DNA of 45,107 nucleotides from Chara braunii (taxonomy: Eukaryota > Streptophyta > Charophyceae > Charales > Characeae): contig BFEA01000178.1 in the NCBI GenBank assembly GCA_003427395.1, positions 2,224,199-2,269,305 of the forward strand, given 5' to 3'. Below the pieces are notes generated by a model, which ran no database searches, was not told the DNA's origin, and was given only the letters and a program-made list of their open reading frames with translations. Each line of letters opens with the position of its first letter. Position 1 is the first letter of the stretch. Made by a program: the position numbers and the translations under genes. This document shows positions 1 through 13,869 of this stretch, piece after piece.

Positions 1-92
<92 letters not shown>
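1..92. repeat. (ATTG)n microsatellite
   Basis: About 23 units of the tetranucleotide ATTG with one interruption (TTGG near 50). It occupies the first bases of the window, as expected if the sequence begins where an assembly broke at a simple repeat. Confidence 0.97.
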
Positions 93-94
<2 letters not shown>

Positions 95-449
95 GGGGGC
101 GGAAAACAGGTCCAGGATCCTATAAAGAACATTTATAGAAATGAAGTTATGACAATCGTCGGAGCAAAAGTGATAACTTCAACAGAAAAATTCCCATGAG
201 AAATGAAAGTTGAAAAAACATTCCATAAAAAATAAATCCTTCATATTTATACATTATCATTCCAATGTTCGTTCAATTCTAAAATTTCGAGTTTTATTTG
301 ATAAATTTCCGTTTTAATATGAGCTTTCCCTTTCAACTACATCTATCTGTTCAAGATGGAATGAAAGTTTGGACGAGTTTATGAAATGTTTTAATTAAAT
401 TTTAATTCTACTACAACAAATATCTTCTAATTTAGATTGGATTAACTTA

Positions 450-1001
450 AACACTGAATTCGTGAAAACTTAACAAAACCACAAAACCTAACATTTTTTA
501 TAGAATGAAAAAGTAAAAGTCAAACCCTTATTTTTGACATATTAAAGAAAGTGTTCTTGATTGTTTCTCAAGAAAGGAGGCAAAAAAATGGGCAAAAAGT
601 CTAGTGATTCTCAAAATGTGCAAGAAAACCCTTTCCAATAGAAAAACATGTTATATGACTATAAGTCGTTTTCAATAGATTGACAAAAAGCATAGCTCAA
701 ACAATCAATCTCTAAGAACTGCAAGGCGAACTTGAAAGACGTTAAAAAAAACAGTTTTTGTGAATACTCATTTATAGAACTATAAATCATTTTCAACAGT
801 TCGGTAAAAGCCAAGTTATGTGAAAACTAATTTATAGAACTATAAATTAATATAATCCATTTTAAATTTTATTGTAAAATTCTTGTCAAAAAATATATGT
901 TATGTAAAAGAAGAATTCAAACAACTTTTGCCTAGGGAACATCTTAAAATTCTTAGCCAACCACGATTTAAAATTAAAAAATAGAAAAATATTTTATTAA
1001 A

Positions 1002-1071
<70 letters not shown>

Positions 1072-1463
1072 GTCTGTGTATGAGAGAACATATCCAAGAG
1101 AATTTATTCGTGAATAAGAGAATATATGTGCATGTTTGAGAAACCCCCGAATAGGTTTATCGTGCTACATACCTTATAAAACTATAAATTTGATTTTTGA
1201 AATAAACAAAAAAATTGAGATATTTCGATTCTTGAACAAACGGTGCTTTGCAATCTAGTGATTTTTTTTAAAAAGACTTGCTTCTCTCCTCACCACTTCT
1301 AGTGACTTTAAAAAAGTATTTTTTTATTCATTTTTTTCAGTTAATTTACTTCGCATAGAATGTTGTTCATGTAGGAGACCTGAAAAATGTATCATCAGAA
1401 TCTTTAAAAAATTTCGTGTAAACCTAACAATTTTTTTTTTTAGGTTTTCATGAATTCTATGTT
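450..1463. mobile_element. Nested ~1.0-kb TIR element inside MITE copy 1
   Basis: This stretch is absent from the other MITE copies. It begins AACACTGAATTCGTGAAAAC and ends with the near reverse complement (TTTTCATGAATTCTATGTT), giving ~24-bp imperfect terminal inverted repeats. The interior is AT-rich, includes the (TA)n tract at 1007-1069, and carries short tandem motifs around ACTATAA..TTTTCAA at about 657 and 777. No transposase-like reading frame is visible. It is probably a second non-autonomous DNA element; the target-site duplication is not resolvable by eye. Confidence 0.6.
1007..1069. repeat. (TA)n microsatellite
   Basis: About 31 uninterrupted TA dinucleotides. The Tyr-Ile-rich reading frame across it is a by-product of the repeat. 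Confidence 0.97.
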
Positions 1464-1719
1464 CCTATTTATGACTGAAAATCCTTACTTAGAATGACAG
1501 TCCAATTAAAATATTCGATGAACTCATCCATACTTTCATTCCATCTCTACCATGCAGTCCAAATAAGAAGGGATACCCTATTCTTGGAATGAAAGTTCAC
1601 AAGTAAGATGAAAAATTTTAAAATTTGAATGACATTTTTTAAGATGGAATAAAAATTAGAAATTTAGATTGTAATTTTATTATAGAATGATTATTTAATT
1701 CAGGGAATTTTTTCCGTTG

Positions 1720-3495
1720 TTTCGGTGTTGAAACTTGAGGTGGGAATGGGAAATAATTGTTCGGCTCCGGGTGATGACCACCGTTACTAAGTCTTAGTAA
1801 ACAGGGCAAAGGAATTCCTGGTACCGCTCAAGACACCCACTTACGCCCGCATACAACCTTAAATCACCATTCCTTTCGAAGGTCTAATGACACAAGCCAA
1901 AAAGAGGTTCATGTCGCAAAAACACCAATGCAGCTCGTATACGGCTGCATCTTTTGAGAGTCTACTAACGCAAGCCAAAAGGAGGTTCGTATCGCTTCAT
2001 CCACACATGGCGTTTTGGGCTTTGGAATCAATATATGGGCAAAGTGTCGTAGAATAATTGTGTTACAGAGAAACTCTGCTACATCCACCGCTTCATATTG
2101 GGATGTATGAAACGAAGATGAAAAGGCAGTATCCTCAAAAGTTCAAAGAAATATGGCAGTTTCGATGGAAACTTCGCCGAAAATGACACTACATATTAAC
2201 CACGAGTGCCTCATACACTCGTACTCGCTATCAGTTAATCCTTTGACCACTCGGCACAGTAATCAACGCATAAGCAAGTATTTTTTCTTCGTCCGTTTAA
2301 AATTTTGTATATTGTTTACGACAATTGACCCTATTTTCAGCAGATAAAGCTCTCCACCAATAAAGTGGAGTCATCTTTTAGGGTTAGTAGTACTACTACA
2401 GGTTGCTCCTATCACCTGTAATAGTAGTCTTGAATGGATGTTGAAAAACGAAAAGGAAAAAGGGAGGGGAAAAAAAAATTCCTACCAGGAAATTGATTGG
2501 CGACGGATGGTAACAGGACTATTAGTCAAAATGGTTTCCTTTAGTAGAAGTGTTTGTCCAACCTAAACGCGTCAATATCGCAGTCAAAATTAATGCAGCA
2601 AGGACGCCTCTCCTTGATCTTCTCTTACTGTGGCCTCTTGTCTCTTATGTGTAGGACTACCTTCGGACACTACACCTTGACATCTCACATTTGTAGAGGG
2701 TGGGCTAAGGTAAGGAATTTTTTCGAAGGAAGTTATATGCTCAGGTGTTACGAATTGTTTTACTTTCTTAAATGCATGGATTTTTGTACCCTGACACTAG
2801 GAGATATTTTTGCACTTTTTTTAATTTTCCCGATGTAGTACTTTTGGTTTTTAATTAATTTAGTATGGCTTCCTTAGGGATTAGTGCTTTCATTGTTGTG
2901 TTTCGGGAACGTTACAGGCTTAGCAGTTGATTTGCATGCCTTAGTAAGCGCTCCCAATTTTCTATCTTATTTTTAAATTTAAATTTTGTCATATGAATTA
3001 AGCGTTACTTTGCGTTTTCAACAACATTTCGTATAACATGTTTCTGCATTTTCAGTTTCGCACGTGCACCATCTATGCTTCCATACTTATATCTGATTTG
3101 TTTAGAACCCTCCTTCCTTCTCCACTCTTCGCTCATACAATTGCGACTCCATTATCATTCTTCTCAGATGCCTCTTTTCTCATTCTTGATCTTTCTGGCC
3201 TTGTTTTTTTTTTTCACGTCATCTTTCGTGAGTGTTTTTCTTACCTCCGCTTGCTTTCTTTGAGATCTTCGCAAGAAATTATGCTCCTCGACATCGGATC
3301 ACTGCGTGGAGAGCGGCTCAGTTGATCGCATGGAGGTTGTACCAGCAAGGAGCCCTTCCTTTCATCACCATGGACTCCATCCCTCCCCACCTCCTTTTTT
3401 TTTCATGCATCCTTGCTCCTCCATTTTCGCAACTATAAAACTCGATGGTGTGATTTTTCTCTTATGTTGTTAGCCAACTCAGGACAAGTGGCCAA
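1720..3495. other. Gene-free AT-rich stretch
   Basis: No conserved protein or RNA gene was recognised. Short open frames at 2153-2347, 2554-2838 and 3038-3325 have no recognisable domain and look random. The only structure seen is a diverged ~78-bp tandem duplication near 1880-2000 (GTCTAATGACACAAGCCAAA and GTCTACTAACGCAAGCCAAA). Confidence 0.6.
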
Positions 3496-4017
3496 CAACA
3501 AAAAAAATTCCACGAGAAATAAAAATTAAAAAAATATTCAAAAAAAAAAAAATCCTTCATTTTTATAAATTATNATTCCAATGTTCGTCCAGTTCTAAAA
3601 TTTCCAGTTTTATTTGATAAGTTCCCGTCTAAATATGTATTTTCCGTTTCAACTACATCTATTTGTTCAAGATGGAATGAAAGTCTGAACGAGTTTATGA
3701 AATGTTTTAATTAAACTTTCATTCTACTACAACAAATATCTTCAAATTTAAATTGGATCAACCTATTTATGACTGAAAATCTTTACTTAGAATGACAATC
3801 CAATTAAAATATTTCATGAACTCATCCAGACGTTCATTCCATCTCTAGCATGCAGTTCAAATAAGAAGGGATACCCCATTCTTTGAAGGAAAGTTTTCAA
3901 GTAAGAATAAAAATTTTAAAATTGGAATGACATTTTTTAAGATGGAATGAAAATTTAAAATTTAAANTTTTTTTTTATTATAGAATGATTATTTAATTCT
4001 GGGAAATTTTTCTGTTG
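3496..4017. mobile_element. ~520-bp foldback MITE-like element, copy 2 (complete)
   Basis: A complete 522-bp copy. The left end starts CAACAAAAAAAATTCC and the right end finishes TTTTTCTGTTG, an imperfect ~17-bp terminal inverted repeat. The two halves are reverse-complementary across most of their length, with the apex near the ATCAACCTATTTATGAC segment at about 3757. Two ambiguous bases (3574 and 3967) lie in it. It has no reading frame. Confidence 0.75.
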
Positions 4018-7000
4018 AATACGACAACGGTTACTCGATGAAACATTCTCGACGACTTGGAGTCGATGGCGACCATCCCATGTCCACATGTAACGGAACG
4101 CAGAACGTAATCCGATTTGCACAGCGGTCAGATTGTTGGGGTGATAATCGATTCGTTGATCGCTAATTGTGTGAGGCTGGACTATTGAAACTTAGGTGGA
4201 TGGTTGGAACAATGCAAGTTGGTGAGTGGGTCGAGTTTTGAGAGCACAATAATCTACATCCCTGGTTGCATGCTCAAAGCAGTTTTATTGTGAATGTGTA
4301 TGGCTCCTTTTTTGAACTTTCTAATCTCGGTGATGTCTTCTCTTTTGGTGGACATGATTCTTTGGAATATTGTGTGATTATATATGATTTTTTTTTGTCA
4401 CTTAATGGTACAACGGTATTATCTGAACACAATTTATCGCATGTGTGATGAGTGATTGTCTTTTGGAATAAATAAAAGAAGTGTGTGAATGAACTTTTCT
4501 TCTCTCTCTCATTATTTTGTGTGATCCTCCCCACCTATTTTTTATCGGATGTCTATATCATCAATTTACTTTTGTTTTAGAATGAATTGATCCAAAAAAC
4601 CATTATAAAGTATAAAGAGGATAAAGTCATGAAAAATCAGAACTTTTTTATTAAAAATGTTCATGTCGCTAGCCCGTTCGATTGAGAAATGAGAAGTCAC
4701 TTTCGCTGATTGGGTTATGTGATTTTCGAGTTAATAATATTTTATTATTCATGTCATATTTATATCAAAGAGCGGGTGAATCCATCGGGCATCCTTGAGT
4801 CGACAAACAAGATAACGCAAACTTTTCGTATAATGCAGAGAGGATCCGTGTCTGCTAGTGGAACGTACAAGAGGTTACCGCTCATATTCACTTCCCCTAT
4901 CATTTCTAAACTTACCCACAGTGCCCCACTTCTATTAATTTGAGTTTAATGATCGTGGACACTGCCTTTCCTCTATACTCGATCTTGTTCCCTGACAATA
5001 AGCTCATAGTCCCCCCCTCGTCTACCATTAATGCTCATTCGCCCCACAACTTGTGTTTGGATTCTAGTAATTCAAGGAGCGAGGGTTTGAGTAGGTCCCA
5101 CGTGGAAAAACCAAAGTAGATTGGACAACACGATTATGAGCATTTACTTTTGACTTTGAACTTAGCGAAAACACATAGGCAAACCATCATCTTAAGCAGA
5201 GGTCTTGCGTACACGCCATCCTTTTTCCAATGAGGGAATATAAGAAAAAAAACGACATAATTATATGGATCTTAAGAATTTTGATGAAAAAAGTTTTATA
5301 AGGTGCGACGTAATTTTTATTGATTTAAGCACTTCGTCGTTCGCCATTGTCAAAAACACTAAAAAAAATGGTATAGGGGATTGTAATTCCGAACCAGAGC
5401 TCCAAACGTCCTTTTCATAATTCAGTGGCACACCCACATCTTTGTGCACATATTCTGGTCCGTATGGAAAGCAACACGGGGCATGAGTATGTGCGTCACA
5501 CTGGAGTATACAAACACCATATTCAATTATTTGTCATCGGAGGAACCTTTATCTTATTATCGATTGTGTTCTTTCGTACGTGGTCATTTTAATCGAAGAA
5601 ATGATTTCAGTTTGAAGTTGTCACTTGATATTGGCATTTTGTTGATGTTTTTGGAAGAGCGGGTCAACTGAGGGAATAAAACACAATAAAAAAAAAATAG
5701 GAGCTAACAACATTGTACAGGACTGAAGGCATTTTTTATATGACCTATTGAAAATAGCCCTACTTGTACGTGAAGGGTCAGATTTTTGTTTGCAAAACAA
5801 GAATGCATCTTTCTGATAACAGGAACAAACACTTCTGAGGTGTATAAGGCCTTAAACATTAACTTACAATCTATAACAAGAATCATACATAGTAAAGAAT
5901 AAAAACACAATCTACTGATTTCAAATTACATATGAAAAAAAAAAAAAAAAAAAGATATTTTGGCATCTTGATCATAATAATAATCCATTATGGAAACATT
6001 GCAAAAACTTGGAAGGATAATTTCAATAGTTGTATCAAAGACGTGCTACAATTCCTTACCCAACATCGAATGATACACGTGTAGCACGACAAATCTTTCT
6101 AGATGATTTTTTGTCTCGAACTTGCTTACCTCCGGTTTCGCACCCATCCTCCTCTCAGCTTTACAAGGTCATCCCTATGTAATGGCAAACTAACTCTTCT
6201 CTAGCATGCCTTGTCGGCATGTTTGCAGAAAATTATTTCTTAAAGAACTTAGGGAATGATTCAAAACACATCTTTGTAAAAATATATGTGGTTTATCTGT
6301 TTTTCATTGGGTTCTACAAAAACGACAACAAAGAATGAACTGAAAATATTCTCGACAAGCTTAAACCGTGCTATCATAACGACTTAGTGCTAGAAAGAAC
6401 TGACTGTGGTTTAAAAATTGTTGAATTTATCGAAATAAAGATCTTTGTTTTTAAGAAACAAAGTAAGATCATATACATGTACAAATTCGAAAATGTCGAT
6501 TATCATAGCATTTTAATGGACAATCTAGAGAATACTAAATATATGATTGCACGACATTTTAATTCATTTGTACCAAAAGAAAAGATAGTGGTTGCCATCA
6601 TGAGCAATCTTTATAGGATCAACACAAACATGAATTCATATGTTTCACTATAAAATTGTATAGTCACACTGCACAAGGGTTGAAAGGGATTCAGGTTCAT
6701 GAAATCTATCTTTTTCTTACTATACAAAGGGCAACCAACAAATTGAAAGGTATCTCACCTTAATTAAGGAAAAGATTCAAGAGAGCTTATAAGAATAGGG
6801 GCAACACGACGACTAAGTGGACTTAGACATATGCTAAATTTGTAAGTGACTAAAAGAACATCGACAATTGAGGACCAACAACTCTCCAGAAGTAAGTGAC
6901 AAAGTGCGCGATGACATCACCCGATACCAGTACAATAAAGGATCCCACGATGTGATTCGCCACTACTCTCGACTAAGACAAGACTGACTCGAAGAGTAAA

Positions 7001-10000
7001 AGTGTAACGTGGATCTCATGTAACAGTTGTTTCCATGATAATGGATTGTACTTTTGTTTTATTGGATACTGACCTACAGCGGGGGAAAGACTGAGTTCGA
7101 TTCTCTATGAGATAATCGGGGGAGGATATGTTCGTTGTCCGCTGAAGTCCAGAGCAACAACGTCTGTTACCCGTTGCGCCCGCTTCAGAGGTCTTGAACA
7201 GTCCAACAGGGAGTGGGGTTTAGTTTGTCTGTCGTGTCCCCACTTCAGAGTTTGTTTGAAAATTCACAATTTGTTAACTAAAAATAAAATTAAACAAATT
7301 AAATTAAAGTTTCAAAGTCTGCAAATTTAAGACAAAACCCTAATATGGGTCCACGACCGTGCTCGCTAAGTCTCAGATCTACAGGGATCGAAGTCAAAAT
7401 TTTCCTCTCATTATAACCAACAAAGACTTGAAAAAATCCAGAGTAATTTCAGTCTGAATAGAGGGTTTAACCTTCACTTAGAGTCAAGAGTTAAGCCCTC
7501 AAGCGGGTTTTCTAGACGATTCTATTAAATACGTGCAAAGCAAAACTGTCTGAAAAGTTTTCAAATAAAAGCGTTTTTTTTTTTTTTGAATAAATATTTA
7601 TTTATATTCAAACAAAATCATGTCGAGGGAGAAGTCCTCTTCTTGACGTGTCAACCCTTACTGTTGTTTGCTCTCGCAATGAGCATTAAAACACTCTTTA
7701 AATGTATTTGTGATATAAAATTGAATCTCGTTAGATGCGCTAATGATTTTTTGTCTTTACTTAGGGTTGTTGGAGTAGAAAGTCTGAGAGATTTAAAAGA
7801 CTTGACCCGCGATAAGCAGTCCTTACTGTTTGAAAATAATAATCAAGTGTAATCAGTTTCGTGTGAGCGTAAAAGCATAAAAAACAAGGTTAGTCATTGA
7901 ACTTGGAACAATCAAGTTTCACTTCCGCATTCATCAGACGGGAACCCATGCCATGCCAGGTTGAAGGTTAGGACGAGGTAACTTGAACATTGTTTCCTTG
8001 AAATCGCGATTCAACCTCAAAGTCCTTCATATATGCACTTGAATAGAAAAAATATTCATCATTTGACTTGCCAAAACTTTGGAACATTAAACTTAGGCTC
8101 GCATGCCTCGGGTTTTCCTCCATTAGAGCCTACAGTTAATTCGATATGAACTTGAAAAGATTAACACAACCTCTGCTTATTCCTTTCATTTCACCTGGTG
8201 ACTTTGCTCGACGATAGTTTTTAAATACCGATGATGTTATCAAGGTAACCAAGCTAAGTACGTAGAGCACCGAGTCTCACGGACGTTAAATCCAACACAT
8301 GGTCGTTCAATTTCTTGCTATTTGATAAGTTGATCTCAGTTCAAGTAAGAATCAAGGGGAAGACTTTCAATAGTCTACAACGAATCTCCCTAAAAAATGA
8401 GATGTTAGCCTGAGAGAGGGATAAGTGTATTCAAAAAAAAGTTTGAACTAAAATTAATATCACCCTCCTCCCAACAGAGATTTTTCCTCTTCTCGCCCTC
8501 TATTTTTTTCCACCCGTATTCCTGTAGCACATTTGCCCAATTTAATTGTTAATTCAAAGATACTCAAATACTCAAATTTGGGTCCGTAGAGGGTAATTAT
8601 GAGCAAATTAAGGAGAAACCAGCAGTCAAGAAATATGACATTTATTTTTTATTACGAACTATTTCGCGCATAATATTTTTAAGCATGATGTCGTTTGAGG
8701 TAGAGGGTAACATTGGCATAATCATTCGAAATATCTCGTGATATATCAGTTCTCGGGACGTTGACACCATCCATACCAGCGATACGAGCCTAAGGGCTAC
8801 TGACCCAGAGCAGGTAACACTAACTTCAACGGGATTTGAGAAACTATGGGCCTAGAATAGGGGTTGAACTAAGGCTTTAGGGCCCGCGCTAATCTCGAGT
8901 TAGTAAATGCTCTGATTACCCTGAATAGAATCAATATCTACGAGTAATCAACTGTCGTATCCAAACATGTGTTGAGGTATTAACTGGTGCCCAATCAAGC
9001 GTCACTGACCAACTACTGTGACAAAATAAGTGTCATTGTAACACCTCCGTAAATCGGAATTAGTGTCGCCGGTAAAAATATGATATTAACCCTCGGAACA
9101 AGATAATTGAGGAAATACTTGTAGTAACCTCTAACTAGTGCACCTCGGCCTCATGTTCGACGTCACTTGTACCAGACTAAGAGTGTGAGTCAAGTAGCCT
9201 GATCCAGGTGTAAAGTAATTGACTGCAGCGAAGCCTCACGACACTTGGCAACTCATATTTGCACAGGTATAGAGATATAAGAATAGTTTTTTTAGGAAGT
9301 TATAACAGGAATAATAATTGCGTAAATTTTGGGTCAGATCACCAAAGTTTGTGAATAAAAAAAATTACAAACAGTAATAATTATCAATTTTTAGTATCTT
9401 TTTCGTTTTTAATTTTGTTCCTTATTTTTAATTTTATTATTAATTTAAATTAAATTGAAGTCTCGTTTCTGCATCGACTGTTCATGGTAGAAAATGTTGT
9501 GTGAAGGCTCATGCATGTGTTTCTCGCTCAACGGGCAGTTGGCTTGAAAATATGATGGGTTGAAATATGGGGTGTTAGGGTCGGTTGAAAAAACACCTCC
9601 GATTATCAAAATTTAAGGATAAGTTTTAGTAGGTGACCAAGGGGAAAGCAGAGTCTAATTCAGACACCTCAATCCCTAGAGATGTATTTAGCAAAAAAAT
9701 ACCCAAAAAACTCATCTAGTGTTTCGGTCGAGAATTCAATTGTCTCAATTTCGGGTGGTCCATTGACTCTCGTTGCCCAATACTGCAACAGTAAATTCTT
9801 ATGCATTTACTATGCGGGAAGGACAAGGTTCTTACAAACCAATATCCAACCTACCTCAGACATCTTTTGATTTACGCATTTTTACTTTTTTGGTTGCATA
9901 CATATTTATTATGCAGAAAAGACTTTGTCTGACCTGCAAACGCAGATTCAATAAAATTTTGAAGTATAACTTACGTATCTACTGGAAGGGAAAGGTCGGG

Positions 10001-10939
10001 TACTTTTGAACGGTTATCATACACATAAGATCAATTAAATGTATTTTGGGGGGATTGGCTTCGCGTTCTAAGAAGGTATACTTGCCACTCGACAAGCGCG
10101 AAGAGCATCATGACTTGTTAGATAAGTAGGTGAACAAACTCCCCGCATTATGGATAAGAAGTAGAGTTCGATGGGTATTTATCAAGAGGCATAAACACTC
10201 TCATTAAGATTGAGCACTAGAGGAAGTCTGATGTACGTGCATTTACATTGTACGAGTACAATATGGATTACGTTGCAAGATGTAATCCTCTAACTTGAAG
10301 CTATATTGCAAACTTTTATTGAGTTTTCATGTTTTCATGTCTAACTTCATCTCACCCCCTTTCCTTTTTCCTCGTCCCCCGCCCCACCCCACACTTTAAT
10401 GTTTTCTAGATCCAACCAAAAAGGGATCTTAAAAGAGACTAATTGAAGCAATAACACAGGACAGTGAGGTTAAGGGTCGGTTTCACGAATGTGCTTCAAG
10501 GAAGGGTGTCTGCAGATTTCATGTTCACTTCACCCAAATGGTTTAGTTCTCTGCGACAACACAATTTTTCATAAAGTTTTAAAATGACTGATGAAAAGGT
10601 TAGAAGACATAGTTAAACGTCAAGTCAACAACCGTCTGTCAAACAAACTTCGAAGTATGACAAGAAGGGTAGCAGAATGCGAAAACTTTTATCAGGCCGA
10701 AACTCGAAGCCAACAACCATAAGACCATAAACAGGGTTTCATAAGTGACTCGAACTTATTTTGAATATACAAAAGAAAGGTTGTTTCAGTAGCTAATTGT
10801 TTTGATAGTTAGTGTTTGGTTGGTCATAACAAGTTCACAATTGATGTTAACTTCAATTGTGGCTTAGCATCATCAACTGTCTCAAAAGTGATTCCTTGAG
10901 GTGGGCACAAAGGGTACCTATCATGAAAATCAAAGCAGA
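4018..10939. other. Gene-poor AT-rich intergenic region
   Basis: Nearly 7 kb without a recognisable gene. Open frames of 60-90 codons (for example 6387-6653 and 7586-7852) show no domain, biased composition or homologue I recognise. A degraded dispersed repeat lies at 4960-5235 and is listed separately. A short A-run is at about 5935-5953. The rest looks like old, unrecognisable repeat remains. Confidence 0.6.
4960..5235 (+). repeat. Degraded dispersed repeat, copy A (pair with 39750-40040)
   Basis: The region resembles 39750-40040 in the same orientation. Shared landmarks in order are TCGATCTTGT near 4980, GAGCATTTACT near 5138, AAACCATCA near 5181 and a GTCTTGCGTACACGCCATCC block at 5202-5221. 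Identity is patchy, roughly two thirds in the best 90 bp. The family is unknown; this is probably an old transposon relic. Confidence 0.5.
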
Positions 10940-11447
10940 CAACATAATGTTTTTTCAAAATTAAATAATCATTCTATGGTAAAATAAATTCTAAATTTTA
11001 AATTTTCATTCCATCTTAAAAAATGTCATTCCAATTTTAAAATTTTTCATCTTATTTTTAAATTTTCCTTTCAAGAATGGGGTATTCGTCTTATTTGAAC
11101 TGGAATGAAAGTCTGGATGAGTTCGTGAAATATTTTCATTGGACTGTCATTCTAAGTAACGATTTTCAGTCATAAATAGGTTAATCCAATCTAAATTAAA
11201 CGACATTTGTTGTAGTAGAATGAAAGTTTAATTAAAGATTTTCATAAACTCGTTCAGACTTTCATTCCATCTTGAACAAATAAATGTAGTTGGAAGGGAA
11301 AGCTCATATTTAGATTGAAACTTATCAAATAAAACTGAAAATATTAAAATTGGATGAACATTAGAATGATAATTTACAAATATGAAGGATTTTTTTTTTT
11401 ATGGAATGTTTTTTTAACTTTCATTTCTCTTATGAGTTTTTATGTTT
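10940..11447. mobile_element. ~520-bp foldback MITE-like element, copy 3 (inverted orientation)
   Basis: The reverse complement of the copies at 3496 and 38050. The left end CAACATAATGTTTTTTC leads into AAATTAAATAATCATTC, which is the other copies' right end. The right end TTTCATTTCTCTTATGAG matches their left end with extra changes. No coding content. Confidence 0.72.
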
Positions 11448-12355
11448 AAGTATCACGCTCTTACACCATATGAAAGACTCTATATGTTGCAAGTTCACAC
11501 TTTGTCACAAGCAAATAAATGCCTCGCAAAATTGGAATAGTTTGTCACACCTACAAAATGCACTTGCAAGACATCAGTCACACAAGAGATAGAACATGGT
11601 AGCATGACAATCTTGAATATTGTCGCCCAACTTAAACTGAAGAAACTGTGCCATAAGGTTAAACAAATTATACACCATCAAATTTGCAATTTGGTGCACA
11701 GCGTGTAATCATATTATTTATACATGATTCTTCAATCATTTGCGTACTTGAACGCAAACTAACACACATATATATTTATAATATATATATGTATATATAT
11801 ATACGTATGTATATATATATATGTATGTATATATATATATATCGTATATATGTGTATATATATAAATGTGCATAATTGTTGATTAGGGGAATCTGCAGAC
11901 TGTAAAGGATTCAACTTCCTGATGAGTTCGTGAAACTCTGACAAAATAATTTATAGCAACCCCTCATATGTTGTCCTCTTCTCCTCTCTGCCTATAAACT
12001 AAAAATATGCACTATGATGTGAAAAAAATGCAAAAAACAAACACAAGATAAATGTAAAGAACACATTGCAACTATTTAATTATAAACAATATGTATATTC
12101 ATATATATTTAGTATCTTGATAAGCCGGTGAAACTATGAGGAAACAGTATGTCACATCATCCTTATTCCAACCGCTTTCTTACCTTGGAGTGGCTGGGTT
12201 ATTTGCCTAAAGCAAAGTCCACTTAGGGTGATGACGAAGATCAACGACTCGTATCTCTTAATTAATGCAAATGCGACATTCCCTTTACCGTTGTCAAGTA
12301 ATCGCATGCACGTAATGCATGGGATATATTTTTCTTGTTTTTGTGCCCTACTTGC
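11448..12355. other. AT-rich intergenic stretch with a TA-rich tract
   Basis: No gene recognised. An interrupted TATATA/GTATG tract runs from about 11764 to 11870 and would fold on itself. The rest is unstructured AT-rich DNA. Confidence 0.6.
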
Positions 12356-13199
12356 TATCACATGGAACACTGACTGATAGTGAATTCTCAGTGTTTGACG
12401 GTAGCTTTTACATTTCCTGCCCCATTGCTTGTCGATAGTTGCAGACATGGAAAAAATCCCCAATTAGAAATAGAAAACAAGATCCCATAACAACATAAAT
12501 TTTCAGCAGGTTCATCGCTGCAAGCTACCCAATAAGGAAAACTTTGTCTATACAAAAGGTAGATCTTTGTTGTCCGTTTCATCTAATGCTTAGGCGTCCT
12601 TTCTGCATGGGATGGTTTAAAAACGGGGTGGAGAAAATATCATGAACTGAAGACTTACATAAAAGGAGTGGCATGGGCCCAACTGGCGCAACTCTGAGCC
12701 AAAGAGGGTTTGACAATCATCGTTCCGTTGGATGATAAAAAAATACTTATCTTATATGTTATAGTGATATAATTGTTATCACATGGAACACTGACTGATA
12801 ATGAATTCTTAGTGCTTTACTGTAGCTTTTACGTTTTCTGCCCCATTGCTTGTCGATAGCTGCAGACATGGAAAAAATCCCCAATTAGAAATAGAAAACA
12901 AAATTCCATAACAACATAAATTTTCTGCAGGTTCATCGCAGCAAGCTACCCAATAAGGAAAATTTTGTCTATACAAAAGGTAGATCTTTGTTGTATGTTT
13001 CATCTAATGCTTAGGTGTCCTTTCTGCATTGGAATGGTTTAAAAACGGGGTGGAGAAAAAATCATGAACTGAAGACTTACATAAAAGGAGTGGCATGGGC
13101 CCAACCGACGCAACTCTGAGCCAAAGAGGGTTTGACAATCATCGTTCCGTCGGATGATAAAAAAATACTTACCTTATATGTGTCATAGTGATATAATTG
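12356..13199. repeat. 421-bp direct tandem duplication, two copies
   Basis: Unit 1 (12356-12776) and unit 2 (12777-13199) start at the same motif, TATCACATGGAACACTGACT, and stay nearly identical by eye to TAGTGATATAATTG. Differences are scattered substitutions and one or two single-base indels, so the event is fairly recent. Each unit contains a 64-codon minus-strand frame (12388-12582 and 12809-13003) differing at only a few residues. I recognise no protein family in it, and it is not clearly coding. Confidence 0.93.
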
Positions 13200-13869
13200 C
13201 TAAGAGCAAATGACATTTCATGATGGGTCTCTCTAGCCCATATCCAGTTAACTGACCCAGCCTTATGCACACCACAACACAAACTAGTGCATTCCCTAAT
13301 ATCACTTACAAACCCAGCATGGTTCATCCCTCATACTCCCAAGGTTGTTGACAAAGACTCCTCCACGATAACAACAAAGTCCAACCTCGAGAATGACCAT
13401 GTGTGATCCTCTATCTTAACCCTATGGAGGCACACGGGGCAAATAAGCTAGCACCTTCACAAGAATGACACAAAATCCAGAGACGACTTTGGTTTTGAAA
13501 TCCTTACATCTTGAACTCACAAGGTTAGTCCGTTACCATAATTAAACAAGACTTCACTGGTTGGTGTCGGTAACCATGATCTTTGGGATGTATCGGTTGG
13601 AAAGTGAAAAATAACCGCAAAAGTAAAACCCGGATTGAAATAAGTTCAGAGCTTAGAAGAAAAACTTCAGGAACTACAAAAAGTTATCCCTATTGCATGG
13701 GTTTAAGCACTAAGATAGGGTCCAAGTATTGAGGTAGGAGACAAGGTGATTGACTTTGCTTCCCTCCAAGTCTCAATCATTATGGTGTTATACCAGAAGA
13801 GAAAATGCATCGGATCTGAAACAATGTTAACGCCAAAAAGCGAACACTTATCTAACAACAGAAACATTG
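13200..13869. other. Gene-free stretch
   Basis: No gene, RNA or repeat recognised. Confidence 0.55.

Larger units (their letters stand above)
180..1719. mobile_element. ~520-bp foldback MITE-like element, copy 1, split by a nested insertion
   Basis: The left half (180-449) and right half (1464-1719) match the two halves of the uninterrupted copies at 3496-4017 and 38050-38571. The left end reads CAACAGAAAAATTCCC, and the right end is close to its reverse complement. The halves are inverted repeats of each other: GATGGAATGAAAGT near 354 is mirrored near 1540. The full element is therefore an imperfect hairpin of about 260-bp arms with no coding capacity. The superfamily is unknown and no clear target-site duplication is seen here. 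It is non-autonomous, and the transposase source is not in the window. Confidence 0.75.
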
